Part shown: in pieces, positions 1 to 6,856 of the stretch
Position numbering within the stretch: position 1 is the stretch's first letter
Layout of the letters: each line of letters begins with the position of its first letter
From: Nostocoides sp039812405
GTDB lineage: Bacteria; Actinomycetota; Actinomycetes; Actinomycetales; Dermatophilaceae
Assembly (NCBI GenBank): GCA_039812405.1
Contig: JBDIAL010000016.1
Coordinates: 1 to 33,994, forward strand
DNA: 33,994 nt
Reading direction: 5' to 3'
Translations under genes and position numbers: made by a program
The notes under the pieces: generated by a model
Databases searched by the model: none
The model's input: only the letters and a program-made list of their open reading frames with translations
What the model was told of the DNA's origin: nothing

Positions 1-119
1 TCTGGCAAGGTCCGCCTCGGCCGCCCCGTGGTCCGCTGGGGCTCTGGCAAGGTCCGCCTCGGCCGCCCCGTGGTCCGCTGGGGCTCTGGCAAGGTCCGCC
101 TCGGCCGCCCCGTGGTCCG
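1..119. repeat. 42-bp tandem repeat, about 2.8 copies, cut by the window edge
   Basis: Copies lie at 1-42, 43-84 and 85-119. The first two are identical, and the third is identical until it diverges at position 120. The unit is 14 codons long, so the array stays open in frame. On the minus strand it reads as a 14-residue acidic, Ala-rich unit (APADHGAAEADLAR); on the plus strand as a basic unit (SGKVRLGRPVVRWG). Perfect identity points to recent expansion by slippage or unequal crossover. The left end is outside the window, so the true copy number is unknown. Confidence 0.92.
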
Positions 120-183
120 ATCCGACCTCGATGAGCCGTGGCTCGTCTGCTCGGCGGGGCGTGCTCGCCGAGGGATGGTCCAC
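1..183 (-). CDS. Possible N-terminal part of a repeat-containing protein (partial, uncertain)
   Basis: A minus-strand frame is open from a TAG stop just upstream, with a possible GTG start at 183, through to the window edge (61 codons). It begins with a short unique stretch and then enters the 14-residue tandem repeat. The repeat is Ala/Asp/Glu-rich and could be helical. It would follow the kynU-pncA gene in the same direction. Against it: the repeat contains rare codons (AGA, CTT, CCA), the GC bias at third positions is weaker here than in the plus-strand frame, and no strong ribosome site is seen. I recognise no family. The array could equally be non-coding. Confidence 0.22.
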   Translation of the reverse strand, partial: MDHPSASTPRRADEPRLIEVGSDHGAAEADLARAPADHGAAEADLARAPADHGAAEADLAR

Positions 184-269
184 CGCAGGAGACTACTGTC
201 CCTCGCGGGCCGACCGGCCCCCGTTCGGGTGGGCGTGGGGGTGTTCCCCTCCAGATTCGGATTCTCCGA

Positions 270-331
270 TGGGGACACGCCCAGTCGATGCCGAGGGGCG
301 TGGGGACACGACCAATCGACGCGCCGCGGGG
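270..331. repeat. Imperfect 31-bp direct repeat in the spacer before the NAD module
   Basis: Two units, 270-300 and 301-331, both start TGGGGACACG and match at roughly two thirds of positions. They lie in the 184-372 spacer downstream of kynU-pncA. No gene, promoter or strong terminator is evident in that spacer. Confidence 0.4.
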
Positions 332-372
332 CAGAGGGGTGCCCGAGCGGTCGGTGGGTCGGGGTCGGTGGG

Positions 373-2313
373 TCAGCGGGTCAGGCTGTCTGAGCTGTCT
401 GAGGTGGCCGTCGCGACGCCCGCGGCGGCGAAGGCGTCGAGCGCCCTCCGGGTCGTCTCGGGCGCGACGCCCGCGCACAGGTCGAGCAGGACCGTGGTCG
501 CGAAGCCCTCGCGGGCCGCGTCGAGGGCGGTCGCCCGGACGCAGTAGTCGGTCGCGATGCCGACGACGTCGACGGCCTCGACCCCTCGGTCCCGCAGCCA
601 GTCCGCGAGGCCGACCGCCGTGTCGCCGACGACCGTCGAGCCCTCGAAGCCGCTGTAGGCCGCCTCGTGCAGTCCCTTGCGGAAGACGGCCTCGACCCGG
701 GCGAACGCCGCCTCCGCCTCCGGGTGGAACAGTGCGCCGTCGGTCCCGATGCGGCAGTGCACCGGCCACGAGTCGACGAAGTCCGGCTCCGCCGACCAGT
801 GCCCACCCGGGTCCTGGTGCCAGTCCGCGGTGGCGACGACGGCGGCATACCGGTCCAGGCTCTCGGGGACGTATGCCGACAGGCGGCGGGCGACCTCCCG
901 GCCCCCGGCGACGGCGAGCGAGCCGCCCTCGGCGAAGTCGTTCTGGACGTCGACGATGACGAGGGCCCGCCGCTGCGCGCCGCCGTCCGACGAAGGGCCC
1001 GGCGCGGGCACGCCACGCTGGTCGTCCTCCTCGCCCGCTCCGAACGCACCACCCGCACCGCCCGCACCGACCGTCGTGGCCCGCCGGGCGACCGCGTCGC
1101 GGAGCGCGGCGAGCCCGACGGCGACCTCGGTGAAGCTCGTCGAGAGCGGTGCGAGGCCGATCCGGATCGCATCCGGGTCGCGGTAGTCGGGGATGACCCC
1201 CTGCGCCCACAGGGCCGCCGTCACCTCGCGGAACCCCTCCCGCCGCACCGTCACGTGACCGCCCCGGCGCGCGTGGTCGCGGGGTGACTCCACGGCGACG
1301 CCGAGCGGCACGAGGTCGGCGTCGATGATCTCGAGCGCGAAGTCGGTGAGGGCGAGTGACTTCGCGCGGATGGCCTCGATGCCCACGGTCTCCAGCAGGT
1401 CCGCATACGTCTCGAGGGGCACCATCCCGAGGATCGGCGGCGTGCCGGACAGGGCGCTGCGGATCCCCTCGGCGGGGACGTACCCCTGCTCCATGAGGAA
1501 CGCGTCGCGTCGCCCCAGCCAGCCCCAGACCGGCTGCTGCAGGACACCGTGGTGCCGGGCCGCGACATAGCCGAGGGCGGGGGAGCCGGGCCCGCCGTTG
1601 AGGTACTTGTAGGTGCAGCCGACGGCGAGGTCGACGCCCCAGCGGTCGAGCTCGACCGGCACGCTGCCGACCGAGTGGCACAGGTCCCAGAGGACGAGCG
1701 CGCCGGCGTCGTGGACGATCCGGGTGATCTCGGGCACGTCGGCGAGCCAGCCGGAACGGTATGCCACGTGGCTGAAGACCGCGAGGGCGGTCCGGTCCGA
1801 GACGGCCGCGGCGACGAGGTCCGGTGTCACGCCGGTGGACGTGTCGATCTCGATCCAGCGCAGGGTGAGCCCCCGCTCGGCGGCGATGCCCTCGAGGAGG
1901 TAGCGGTCGGTCGGGAAGTTGTCGGTGTCGAGGACGATCTCGGTGCGGGTGCCGCCGGAGGCGGGCAGCACGGCGTCGACAGCCGCCCGGGCCAGCTTGT
2001 AGAGGAGCACCGAGGTCGAGTCGGCGACGACCGTCTGGCCGGCGGCGGCGCCGAGGGCCGCGGCGCCGAGCCGGTCGCCGAGGGTGAGGGGCAGGTCGAG
2101 CCAGCGCTCGTCCCACCGGCGGATGAGGCGCGCCCCCCACTCGTCGCGGACGAAGCGCGAGAGGCGCTCGAGCGTCGCTGTGAGCGGGCGCCCGAGGGAG
2201 TTGCCGTCGAAGTAGGCGACGAGGGCGTCGCCCCCGGGGTCGAGGAACGCGTCCCGGTGGGCGGCGAGCGGGTCGGCGGCGTCGAGTCGCTCCGCCCGGG
2301 CGAGTGGGTCCAT
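373..2313 (-). CDS. Kynureninase-nicotinamidase fusion protein
   Basis: One uninterrupted 646-residue ORF. Residues 1 to about 412 are a PLP-dependent kynureninase, which cleaves kynurenine or 3-hydroxykynurenine to anthranilate or 3-hydroxyanthranilate plus alanine; the PLP lysine is K236 in the CTYKYLNGGPG motif. Residues 413-448 form a Gly/Ala/Pro-rich linker. Residues 449-646 are a PncA-type nicotinamidase (nicotinamide to nicotinate) with the whole triad visible: D455 (IVDVQNDF), K546 (FRKG) and C591 (ATDYCVRA), plus metal ligands D497, H499 and H505. Both halves have about normal family length. The ATG at 2313 has GAGGAG upstream. It lies 27 nt behind pncB in the same direction, so nicotinate made by the second domain is the substrate of the neighbour. 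No other kynurenine-pathway gene is in the window. The fusion is unusual; each half alone is an ordinary enzyme. Confidence 0.93.
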   Translation of the reverse strand: MDPLARAERLDAADPLAAHRDAFLDPGGDALVAYFDGNSLGRPLTATLERLSRFVRDEWGARLIRRWDERWLDLPLTLGDRLGAAALGAAAGQTVVADSTSVLLYKLARAAVDAVLPASGGTRTEIVLDTDNFPTDRYLLEGIAAERGLTLRWIEIDTSTGVTPDLVAAAVSDRTALAVFSHVAYRSGWLADVPEITRIVHDAGALVLWDLCHSVGSVPVELDRWGVDLAVGCTYKYLNGGPGSPALGYVAARHHGVLQQPVWGWLGRRDAFLMEQGYVPAEGIRSALSGTPPILGMVPLETYADLLETVGIEAIRAKSLALTDFALEIIDADLVPLGVAVESPRDHARRGGHVTVRREGFREVTAALWAQGVIPDYRDPDAIRIGLAPLSTSFTEVAVGLAALRDAVARRATTVGAGGAGGAFGAGEEDDQRGVPAPGPSSDGGAQRRALVIVDVQNDFAEGGSLAVAGGREVARRLSAYVPESLDRYAAVVATADWHQDPGGHWSAEPDFVDSWPVHCRIGTDGALFHPEAEAAFARVEAVFRKGLHEAAYSGFEGSTVVGDTAVGLADWLRDRGVEAVDVVGIATDYCVRATALDAAREGFATTVLLDLCAGVAPETTRRALDAFAAAGVATATSDSSDSLTR

Positions 2314-2340
2314 GACCTGTGCTCCTCTCCGCGCCGCGGA

Positions 2341-3702
2341 TCAGCGGGTGGTGTCGAGGTAGACGGAGGGGATGGCCGGCTCCCCGCGGGACAGCTGGTG
2401 GGCCGACCGGGGCAGCTCGGCGACGGAGGCGTCGTGGCGGGCCCGGGCGGCATCCAGCACGGCCCGGCGGCCGTCCGGGACGGCGTCGGGCCGGCCGCCG
2501 ACGACCTCCCCGTCGCGGACGAGGTCGACGAGCAGCGGCCGGTCGTCGCCGTCGTCCTCGGGGAGGGCGCCGATGCCGATGACCTCCGCCTCGGCCGTGC
2601 CGTTGCCGTTGCGCCGGCGCAGCGCCCACTTGCGGCCGCCGACGGACCTCTTGTCCTTGCTCACCTTGGCGACGGACACCATCGAGCCGTCGTCGCCCTC
2701 GCGCGCCACGAGCTTGTAGACCATGCCCGCGGTCGGGGCGCCGGACCCCGTGACGAGAGAGGTCCCGACGCCGTAGCCGTCGACGGGCGCCGCCGCGAGC
2801 GCGGCGATGGCGTACTCGTCGAGGTCCGACGTCACGACGATGCGGGTCCGCGTCGCCCCGAGGCCGTCGAGCTGGGCCCGGACCTCGGCGGCGAGCTCGA
2901 CGAGGTCGCCGGAGTCGAGGCGCACCGCCCCGAGCCCCGGCCCGGCCACCTCGACGGCCGTGCGGACCGCCGCGCGGACGTCGTAGGTGTCGACGAGCAG
3001 CGTCGTGTCGGCGCCGAGGCTGTCGACCTGGGCGGCGAACGCCTCCTGCTCGCTGTCGTGCAGGAGGGTGAAGGCGTGGGCCGACGTGCCCGCCGTCGGC
3101 ACCTGCCACCGGCGTCCGGCCTCGAGGTTCGAGGTCGCCGAGAACCCCGCGACGTAGGCCGCCCGCGCCGCCGCGACCCCGGCCCACTCGTGGGTCCTGC
3201 GCGACCCCATCTCGATGCACGGCCGGTTCCCGGCCGCCCCCGTCATCCGCGAGGCGGCCGAGGCGACCGCGCAGTCGTGGTTGAGGATCGACAGGACGAG
3301 CGTCTCGAGGAGGACGCCGTGGGCGAAGTCGGACTCGACGACGAGGACGGGCGACCCGGGGAAGTAGCACTCGCCCTCGGCATACCCGCTGACCTGCCCG
3401 GCGAAGCGGTAGTCGGCGAGGAAGGACAGCGTCGCGTCGTCGACGACCCCCCGGTCGGACAGGTCGGCGATCTCGGCGTCGCGGAACCGGAAGTCGCGCA
3501 GCGCCTCGAGGAGCCGCCCGGTGCCGGCGACGACGCCGTAGCGACGGCCGGCCGGCAGCGACCGCGCGAAGACCTCGAACACGCACCGCCGGCCGGCGCG
3601 ACCGGAGCGGAGCGCGGCCTGGAGCATCGTCAGCTCGTAGTGGTCGGTGAGCAGGGCCGTGCTCGCGGCCACCGCGCCCTCGTCGGGGACGTCTGTCGGC
3701 AT
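2341..3702 (-). CDS. pncB: Nicotinate phosphoribosyltransferase
   Basis: Makes nicotinate mononucleotide from nicotinate, PRPP and ATP in NAD salvage. The 453-residue product starts MPTDVPDEG and continues with the N-terminal LLTDHYELTML motif typical of the family. The autophosphorylated histidine is H171 in the GSRRTHEW motif, followed by the conserved ATSNLEA stretch. The frame is open up to 3891, but I chose the ATG at 3702 because a longer form would overlap the divergent clpS gene and adds no conserved sequence. A TATGGT -10 box lies 9 nt upstream of this ATG and no ribosome site is evident, so the mRNA is probably leaderless or nearly so. It is the first gene of a two-gene operon with the kynureninase-nicotinamidase fusion. 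Confidence 0.95.
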   Translation of the reverse strand: MPTDVPDEGAVAASTALLTDHYELTMLQAALRSGRAGRRCVFEVFARSLPAGRRYGVVAGTGRLLEALRDFRFRDAEIADLSDRGVVDDATLSFLADYRFAGQVSGYAEGECYFPGSPVLVVESDFAHGVLLETLVLSILNHDCAVASAASRMTGAAGNRPCIEMGSRRTHEWAGVAAARAAYVAGFSATSNLEAGRRWQVPTAGTSAHAFTLLHDSEQEAFAAQVDSLGADTTLLVDTYDVRAAVRTAVEVAGPGLGAVRLDSGDLVELAAEVRAQLDGLGATRTRIVVTSDLDEYAIAALAAAPVDGYGVGTSLVTGSGAPTAGMVYKLVAREGDDGSMVSVAKVSKDKRSVGGRKWALRRRNGNGTAEAEVIGIGALPEDDGDDRPLLVDLVRDGEVVGGRPDAVPDGRRAVLDAARARHDASVAELPRSAHQLSRGEPAIPSVYLDTTR

Positions 3703-3711
3703 CACGGGCCC

Positions 3712-3717
3712 ACCATA
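3712..3717 (-). promoter_or_regulatory. -10 box of pncB
   Basis: TATGGT on the minus strand, 9 nt before the ATG at 3702 in the 85-bp pncB/clpS divergent spacer. The spacing would put transcription start within 1-3 nt of the start codon. No clear -35 is seen. Confidence 0.4.
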
Positions 3718-3775
3718 GAGCCCGGGACGGCCGGGACGGGCCGCGCCGTCCGCATCGGCCCCCGCCGCGTCCCCG

Positions 3776-3781
3776 TATCCT
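3776..3781 (+). promoter_or_regulatory. -10 box of clpS, leaderless start
   Basis: TATCCT fits the actinobacterial TANNNT -10 and ends 6 nt before the GTG at 3788. Transcription would therefore begin at the start codon itself. There is no room for a ribosome site between the box and the codon. Confidence 0.5.
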
Positions 3782-3787
3782 GAGGGG

Positions 3788-4078
3788 GTGTCGATCGCGC
3801 CCGCGCAGGAGGACCTCGCCGCGCCCTCGGCCGACGTCGCGCCGGACGTCCCGTGGGTCACCATCGTGTGGAACGACCCGGTCAACCTCATGTCCTACGT
3901 CACCTTCGTCTTCCAGTCCTACTTCGGCTACAGCAAGGCCAAGGCCGAGAAGCTCATGCTCGACGTCCACCGCAGGGGGCGGGCCGTCGTGTCGAACGGC
4001 CCCCGCGAGCGGATGGAGATCGACACCGAGGCGCTGCAGGGCTACGGGCTGTGGGCCACCTTCCAGAAGGACGTCTGA
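3788..4078 (+). CDS. clpS: ClpS adaptor for ATP-dependent Clp protease
   Basis: ClpS binds N-degron substrates and delivers them to the ClpA/ClpC unfoldase. This 96-residue protein has a disordered acidic N-terminus (to about residue 20), then the signature WNDPVNLMSYV, with the substrate-binding Asn-Asp and Met, and the helical core with KAEKLMLDVHRRGRAVV. It ends GLWATFQKD as in other actinobacterial ClpS. The GTG start at 3788 is leaderless (TATCCT 6 nt upstream). The downstream gene starts 3 nt after the stop, so translation is probably coupled. The order clpS-DUF2017-murI is conserved across Actinobacteria. Confidence 0.96.
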   Translation: MSIAPAQEDLAAPSADVAPDVPWVTIVWNDPVNLMSYVTFVFQSYFGYSKAKAEKLMLDVHRRGRAVVSNGPRERMEIDTEALQGYGLWATFQKDV

Positions 4079-4081
4079 GAC

Positions 4082-4855
4082 GTGGCCAAGGGGTTCCGTC
4101 GCAGAGGGCGTGGCGACCGGACGCGGTATGCCGCCCAGCTGGACTCCGTCGAGCGGCAGCTGCTCGTCAGCCTGATCGAGCAGGTCGTCACCCTCCTCGA
4201 CCCCGACGGCTCGCTCGCCGCGGGCCGGGCCGGCGGATCCGGCGGGATCGGAGGGATCGGCGCGTCGGGAGGGGCCGGTGTCGGGGCGGGCGAGGCGACC
4301 GGCGGAGGTATGCCGGGGGAGAGCGGCCCCGACGGCGCGGCGACCGCGTTCGACCAGATCGTCGCCGGGCTCGGCCTGCCGGAGGAGCCGGGCCCGCCCG
4401 ACCACGACGACCCGACCCGGCCCGACCGCGACGACCCGGCCGTCGCCCGGCTCCTGCCCTCGGGCAACCTCGCCGACGAGGAGGCGGCCGCGGAGTTCCG
4501 GCGGTTCACCGAGGACTCGCTGCGGTGGCGCAAGGTCACCGGCCTGCGCCGGGCGGCCCGGGTGCTCGGCGGTGACGCGCCCGGCGGCGACCACCGCGGC
4601 GGCGGTGGCCTCCGGTCCGACCGCGACGGCCGGCTCGAGCTCGGCCGGGAGGACGCCCTCGCCCTCCTCGTCGCCCTGACCGACGTCCGGCTCGTCCTCG
4701 CGAGCCGGCTCGGGGTCGAGACCGACGCCGACGCCGAGCTGCTCCACGAGGTCGCGATGCGCGACGACACCGACGCGCCGACGGCCCAGGGGGCGGCGGT
4801 CTACGACTTCCTCACCTGGCTCCAGGAGACGCTCGCCTCGTGCCTCGTCCCGTGA
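4082..4855 (+). CDS. DUF2017 family protein with a glycine-rich insertion
   Basis: A 257-residue protein of the DUF2017 family, which sits between clpS and murI in many Actinobacteria; its biochemical role is unknown. The N-terminal region (to about residue 45) and the C-terminal region (from about 135), including AEFRRFTEDSLRWRK and LALLVALTDVRLVLASRLG, carry the family sequence. Between them lies a low-complexity segment (about residues 50-85), rich in Gly, Ile, Ser and Ala and made of short GGIGG-like repeats, then a Pro/Asp-rich stretch. Family members lacking this linker are expected to be shorter. The GTG start at 4082 follows the clpS stop by 3 nt, implying one operon. Confidence 0.88.
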   Translation: MAKGFRRRGRGDRTRYAAQLDSVERQLLVSLIEQVVTLLDPDGSLAAGRAGGSGGIGGIGASGGAGVGAGEATGGGMPGESGPDGAATAFDQIVAGLGLPEEPGPPDHDDPTRPDRDDPAVARLLPSGNLADEEAAAEFRRFTEDSLRWRKVTGLRRAARVLGGDAPGGDHRGGGGLRSDRDGRLELGREDALALLVALTDVRLVLASRLGVETDADAELLHEVAMRDDTDAPTAQGAAVYDFLTWLQETLASCLVP

Positions 4856-4857
4856 CT

Positions 4858-4927
4858 GCATGAATCCGACCCATTTGGACAGTGTGATGCAGACCGTTTG
4901 GACAGTGTGATGCAGACCGGTTCATGC
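4858..4927. repeat. Perfect 23-bp tandem duplication flanked by an inverted 7-mer
   Basis: The 23-bp unit beginning TTTGGACAGTGTGATGCAG occurs twice without a gap, at 4874-4896 and 4897-4919. The block is bracketed by GCATGAA (4858-4864) and its reverse complement TTCATGC (4921-4927). It lies just after the DUF2017 stop and upstream of murI. It could be an operator pair, a small stem structure or the remains of a mobile repeat; nothing in the sequence decides between these. Confidence 0.85.
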
Positions 4928-4992
4928 GGTCGACGTCCCGGTCTCCCGGACGGCTGCACCTGCGAACGCGGCCGCCGCCGAGCCCTCGGCCG

Positions 4993-5041
4993 TTCGAGGT
5001 ATGCGAGGACCACCGCAGGGACACCGGATACCTCCATCCAG
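4993..5041. repeat. REP1 hairpin repeat, copy 1
   Basis: About 49 bp with arms GAGGTATGC (4996-5004) and GGATACCTC (5026-5034) around a conserved core GGACCACCGCAGGGA. The same element recurs at 9923-9971, 24150-24197, 24213-24260 and 24278-24324. All copies lie between genes. Confidence 0.88.
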
Positions 5042-5110
5042 TCGAGCCGGGACGGTGCCGGCGGCACGTCGTGTCGGTCACAGGTCCCCGGGAGCGTCGG
5101 ACGTGCCGCC

Positions 5111-5116
5111 TAGGCT
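5111..5116 (+). promoter_or_regulatory. -10 box of murI, leaderless start
   Basis: TAGGCT (TANNNT type) ends 7 nt before the GTG at 5124, and no ribosome site is visible. It suggests that murI has its own promoter, separate from clpS-DUF2017. Confidence 0.45.
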
Positions 5117-5123
5117 TTCCGGC

Positions 5124-5963
5124 GTGGCGGACGCACCGATCGGGATCTTCGACTCCGGCTACGGCGGGCTCACCGTCGCCCGGGCCGTGCTCGACCAGCT
5201 GCCCCACGAGTCCATCGCCTACCTCGGCGACACCGCCCGCGCGCCGTACGGGCCGCGGCCCATCGCCGAGACGCGGCGGTTCGCCCTCGAGTGCCTCGAC
5301 CGCCTCGTCGCCCACGGGGTCAAGGCGCTCGTCATCGCGTGCAACACGGCGAGCGCGGCGATGCTCCACGACGCCCGGGAGCGCTACGACGTGCCCGTCG
5401 TCGAGGTGATCCGCCCGGCCGTGCGGCGCGCCGCCGCGGCGACCCGCAACGACCGGGTCGGCGTCATCTCGACCCGGGGCACGCACCAGTCGAGGGCCTA
5501 CGTCGACGCCTTCGCCGCGGCGCCTCAGATCGACGTGCTCTCCGTGCCGTGCCCCCGGTTCGTCGAGTTCGTCGAGTCGGGGGTGACCGGTGGCCCCGAG
5601 CTGCTCGCCGTGGCCCGCGACTACCTCGCGCCGCTCCAGGAGGCCGACGTCGACACCCTCGTCCTCGGCTGCACCCACTACCCGCTGCTGACCGGGGTCA
5701 TCTCCTACGTCATGGGCGACCTCGTGACGCTCGTCTCGTCGGCCGAGGAGACGGCCAAGGACCTCTACCGCGTGCTCGCCGACGCCGACCTGCTGCGGCC
5801 CGACGACCTGCCGGCGCCGGGGCACGGGTTCACGACGACGGGCGACCCGGTGGAGTTCCGCCGCCTCGCGCGCCGCTTCCTCGGGCCGGAGGTCGCCGAT
5901 CTCTACGGCGACCGCGACCTGTCGGTGCCCGTCCTCGTCGCGGCGGGGAGCGAGGGCTCGTGA
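5124..5963 (+). CDS. murI: Glutamate racemase
   Basis: Interconverts L- and D-glutamate for peptidoglycan, in the cytoplasm. The 279-residue product opens with GIFDSGYGGLTVA. It carries both catalytic cysteines, in IACNTASAA (about residue 73) and LGCTHYPLL (about residue 184). The GTG at 5124 was chosen because the conserved fold starts within a few residues of it and a TAGGCT -10 box sits 7 nt upstream; a longer frame open from 5001 runs through the REP1 repeat and is unlikely to be translated. The stop overlaps the next GTG by 4 nt, giving tight translational coupling. Confidence 0.95.
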   Translation: MADAPIGIFDSGYGGLTVARAVLDQLPHESIAYLGDTARAPYGPRPIAETRRFALECLDRLVAHGVKALVIACNTASAAMLHDARERYDVPVVEVIRPAVRRAAAATRNDRVGVISTRGTHQSRAYVDAFAAAPQIDVLSVPCPRFVEFVESGVTGGPELLAVARDYLAPLQEADVDTLVLGCTHYPLLTGVISYVMGDLVTLVSSAEETAKDLYRVLADADLLRPDDLPAPGHGFTTTGDPVEFRRLARRFLGPEVADLYGDRDLSVPVLVAAGSEGS

Positions 5964-6724
5964 AGGTCACCGTCGTCGGCTGCTCCGGGTCCTTCGCCGG
6001 GCCGGACTCGCCCGCGTCCTGCTACCTCGTCCAGGCCGACGACGGCGTCCGGACGTGGAGCGTCGTCCTCGACCTCGGCAACGGCGCACTCGGCGTCCTC
6101 CAGCGTCATCTCGCGCTCGATGACCTCGACGCGGTCGTCCTCTCCCATCTCCACCCCGACCACTGCGTCGACCTCTGCGGGCTCTACGTCAGCCGGCGCT
6201 ACCGCCCCGAGGGGCCCTACCCGACCCCGCTGCCGGTCCACGGCCCGCGCGGGACCGCCGAGCGGATGGCCCGCGTCTACGGGCTCCCCGGCGACGGCAT
6301 GGAGGGGGAGTTCGACTTCCGGACGGTGACCGACCGCGCCCCGTTCGCCGTCGGGCCGCTGCGGCTCACGCCGTTCGGCGTCAATCACCCGGTCGAGGCC
6401 TACGGCTACCGCGTCGAGGCGGACGGTGCGGTCCTCGCCTACACCGGCGACACCGACGCCGACCCGGCCCTCACGGACCTGCTCCGCGACGCCGACCTCG
6501 CGCTCCTGGACTCGGCGTTCGTCGACGGCCGCGACGAGGCGAAGGACATCCACCTGTCCGGCCGCCGCGCCGCCGAGGCAGCGGTCGCTGCGGGCGGGGT
6601 CAAGCGCTTCGTCCTCACCCACCTCCCGCCGTGGAACGACCCCGAGGTATGCCGCGCCCAGGCCGCCGCCGTCTGGCCCGGCGACGTCGAGCTCGCCGCC
6701 TGCGGCGCCACCTACACCCTGTAG
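5960..6724 (+). CDS. Metallo-beta-lactamase-fold phosphodiesterase (Rv1339-type)
   Basis: A 254-residue MBL-fold hydrolase. The metal site motif HLHPDH (in VVLSHLHPDHCVDL), a later Asp in YTGDTD and a C-terminal His in LTHLPPW are all present, as in RNase Z-like and cyclic-nucleotide phosphodiesterases. The position between murI and rph matches mycobacterial Rv1339, which has been reported to act as a cAMP phosphodiesterase. Activity on cyclic nucleotides is therefore plausible but rests on family and synteny. The GTG at 5960 overlaps the murI stop (GTGA). The gene is followed by the REP2 repeat and then by rph with its own promoter. Confidence 0.88.
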   Translation: MKVTVVGCSGSFAGPDSPASCYLVQADDGVRTWSVVLDLGNGALGVLQRHLALDDLDAVVLSHLHPDHCVDLCGLYVSRRYRPEGPYPTPLPVHGPRGTAERMARVYGLPGDGMEGEFDFRTVTDRAPFAVGPLRLTPFGVNHPVEAYGYRVEADGAVLAYTGDTDADPALTDLLRDADLALLDSAFVDGRDEAKDIHLSGRRAAEAAVAAGGVKRFVLTHLPPWNDPEVCRAQAAAVWPGDVELAACGATYTL

Positions 6725-6755
6725 CCCCACTCGCCCTGTAGCCCCGCTCGGCCCC

Positions 6756-6826
6756 TTTATCGGGTTCCACGACAAACGGGCACCTCACCCGACAACGCTT
6801 CCCCCGCGAGGTGCCCCTTTCCCACG
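6756..6826. repeat. REP2 repeat, copy A, with a strong hairpin
   Basis: A 21-bp end sequence containing TATCGGGTTCCACGAC occupies 6756-6776. The core follows, with a perfect 9-bp inverted repeat GGGCACCTC (6778-6786) and GAGGTGCCC (6808-6816), then CTTT. The core and the end sequence recur at 28741-28823, where the end sequence is inverted relative to this copy and present twice. It lies 31 nt after the phosphodiesterase stop, so it could act as a weak terminator. Confidence 0.85.
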
Positions 6827-6843
6827 TCAGGTGGTGGGCCGCA

Positions 6844-6849
6844 TACCCT
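6844..6849 (+). promoter_or_regulatory. -10 box of rph, leaderless start
   Basis: TACCCT, 7 nt before the GTG at 6857, with no ribosome site. The box overlaps a copy of the GCATAC hexamer. Confidence 0.5.
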
Positions 6850-6856
6850 GTCGGGC

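Noticed and set aside
1549..3783. A plus-strand open frame of 744 codons over the NAD module
   Set aside because: It is complementary to pncB and kynU-pncA, which have intact catalytic motifs; the plus-strand product is compositionally biased and unrecognisable.
3703..3891. An N-terminally longer pncB
   Set aside because: It would overlap clpS, and the added residues are low-complexity; the ATG at 3702 places the conserved N-terminus normally.
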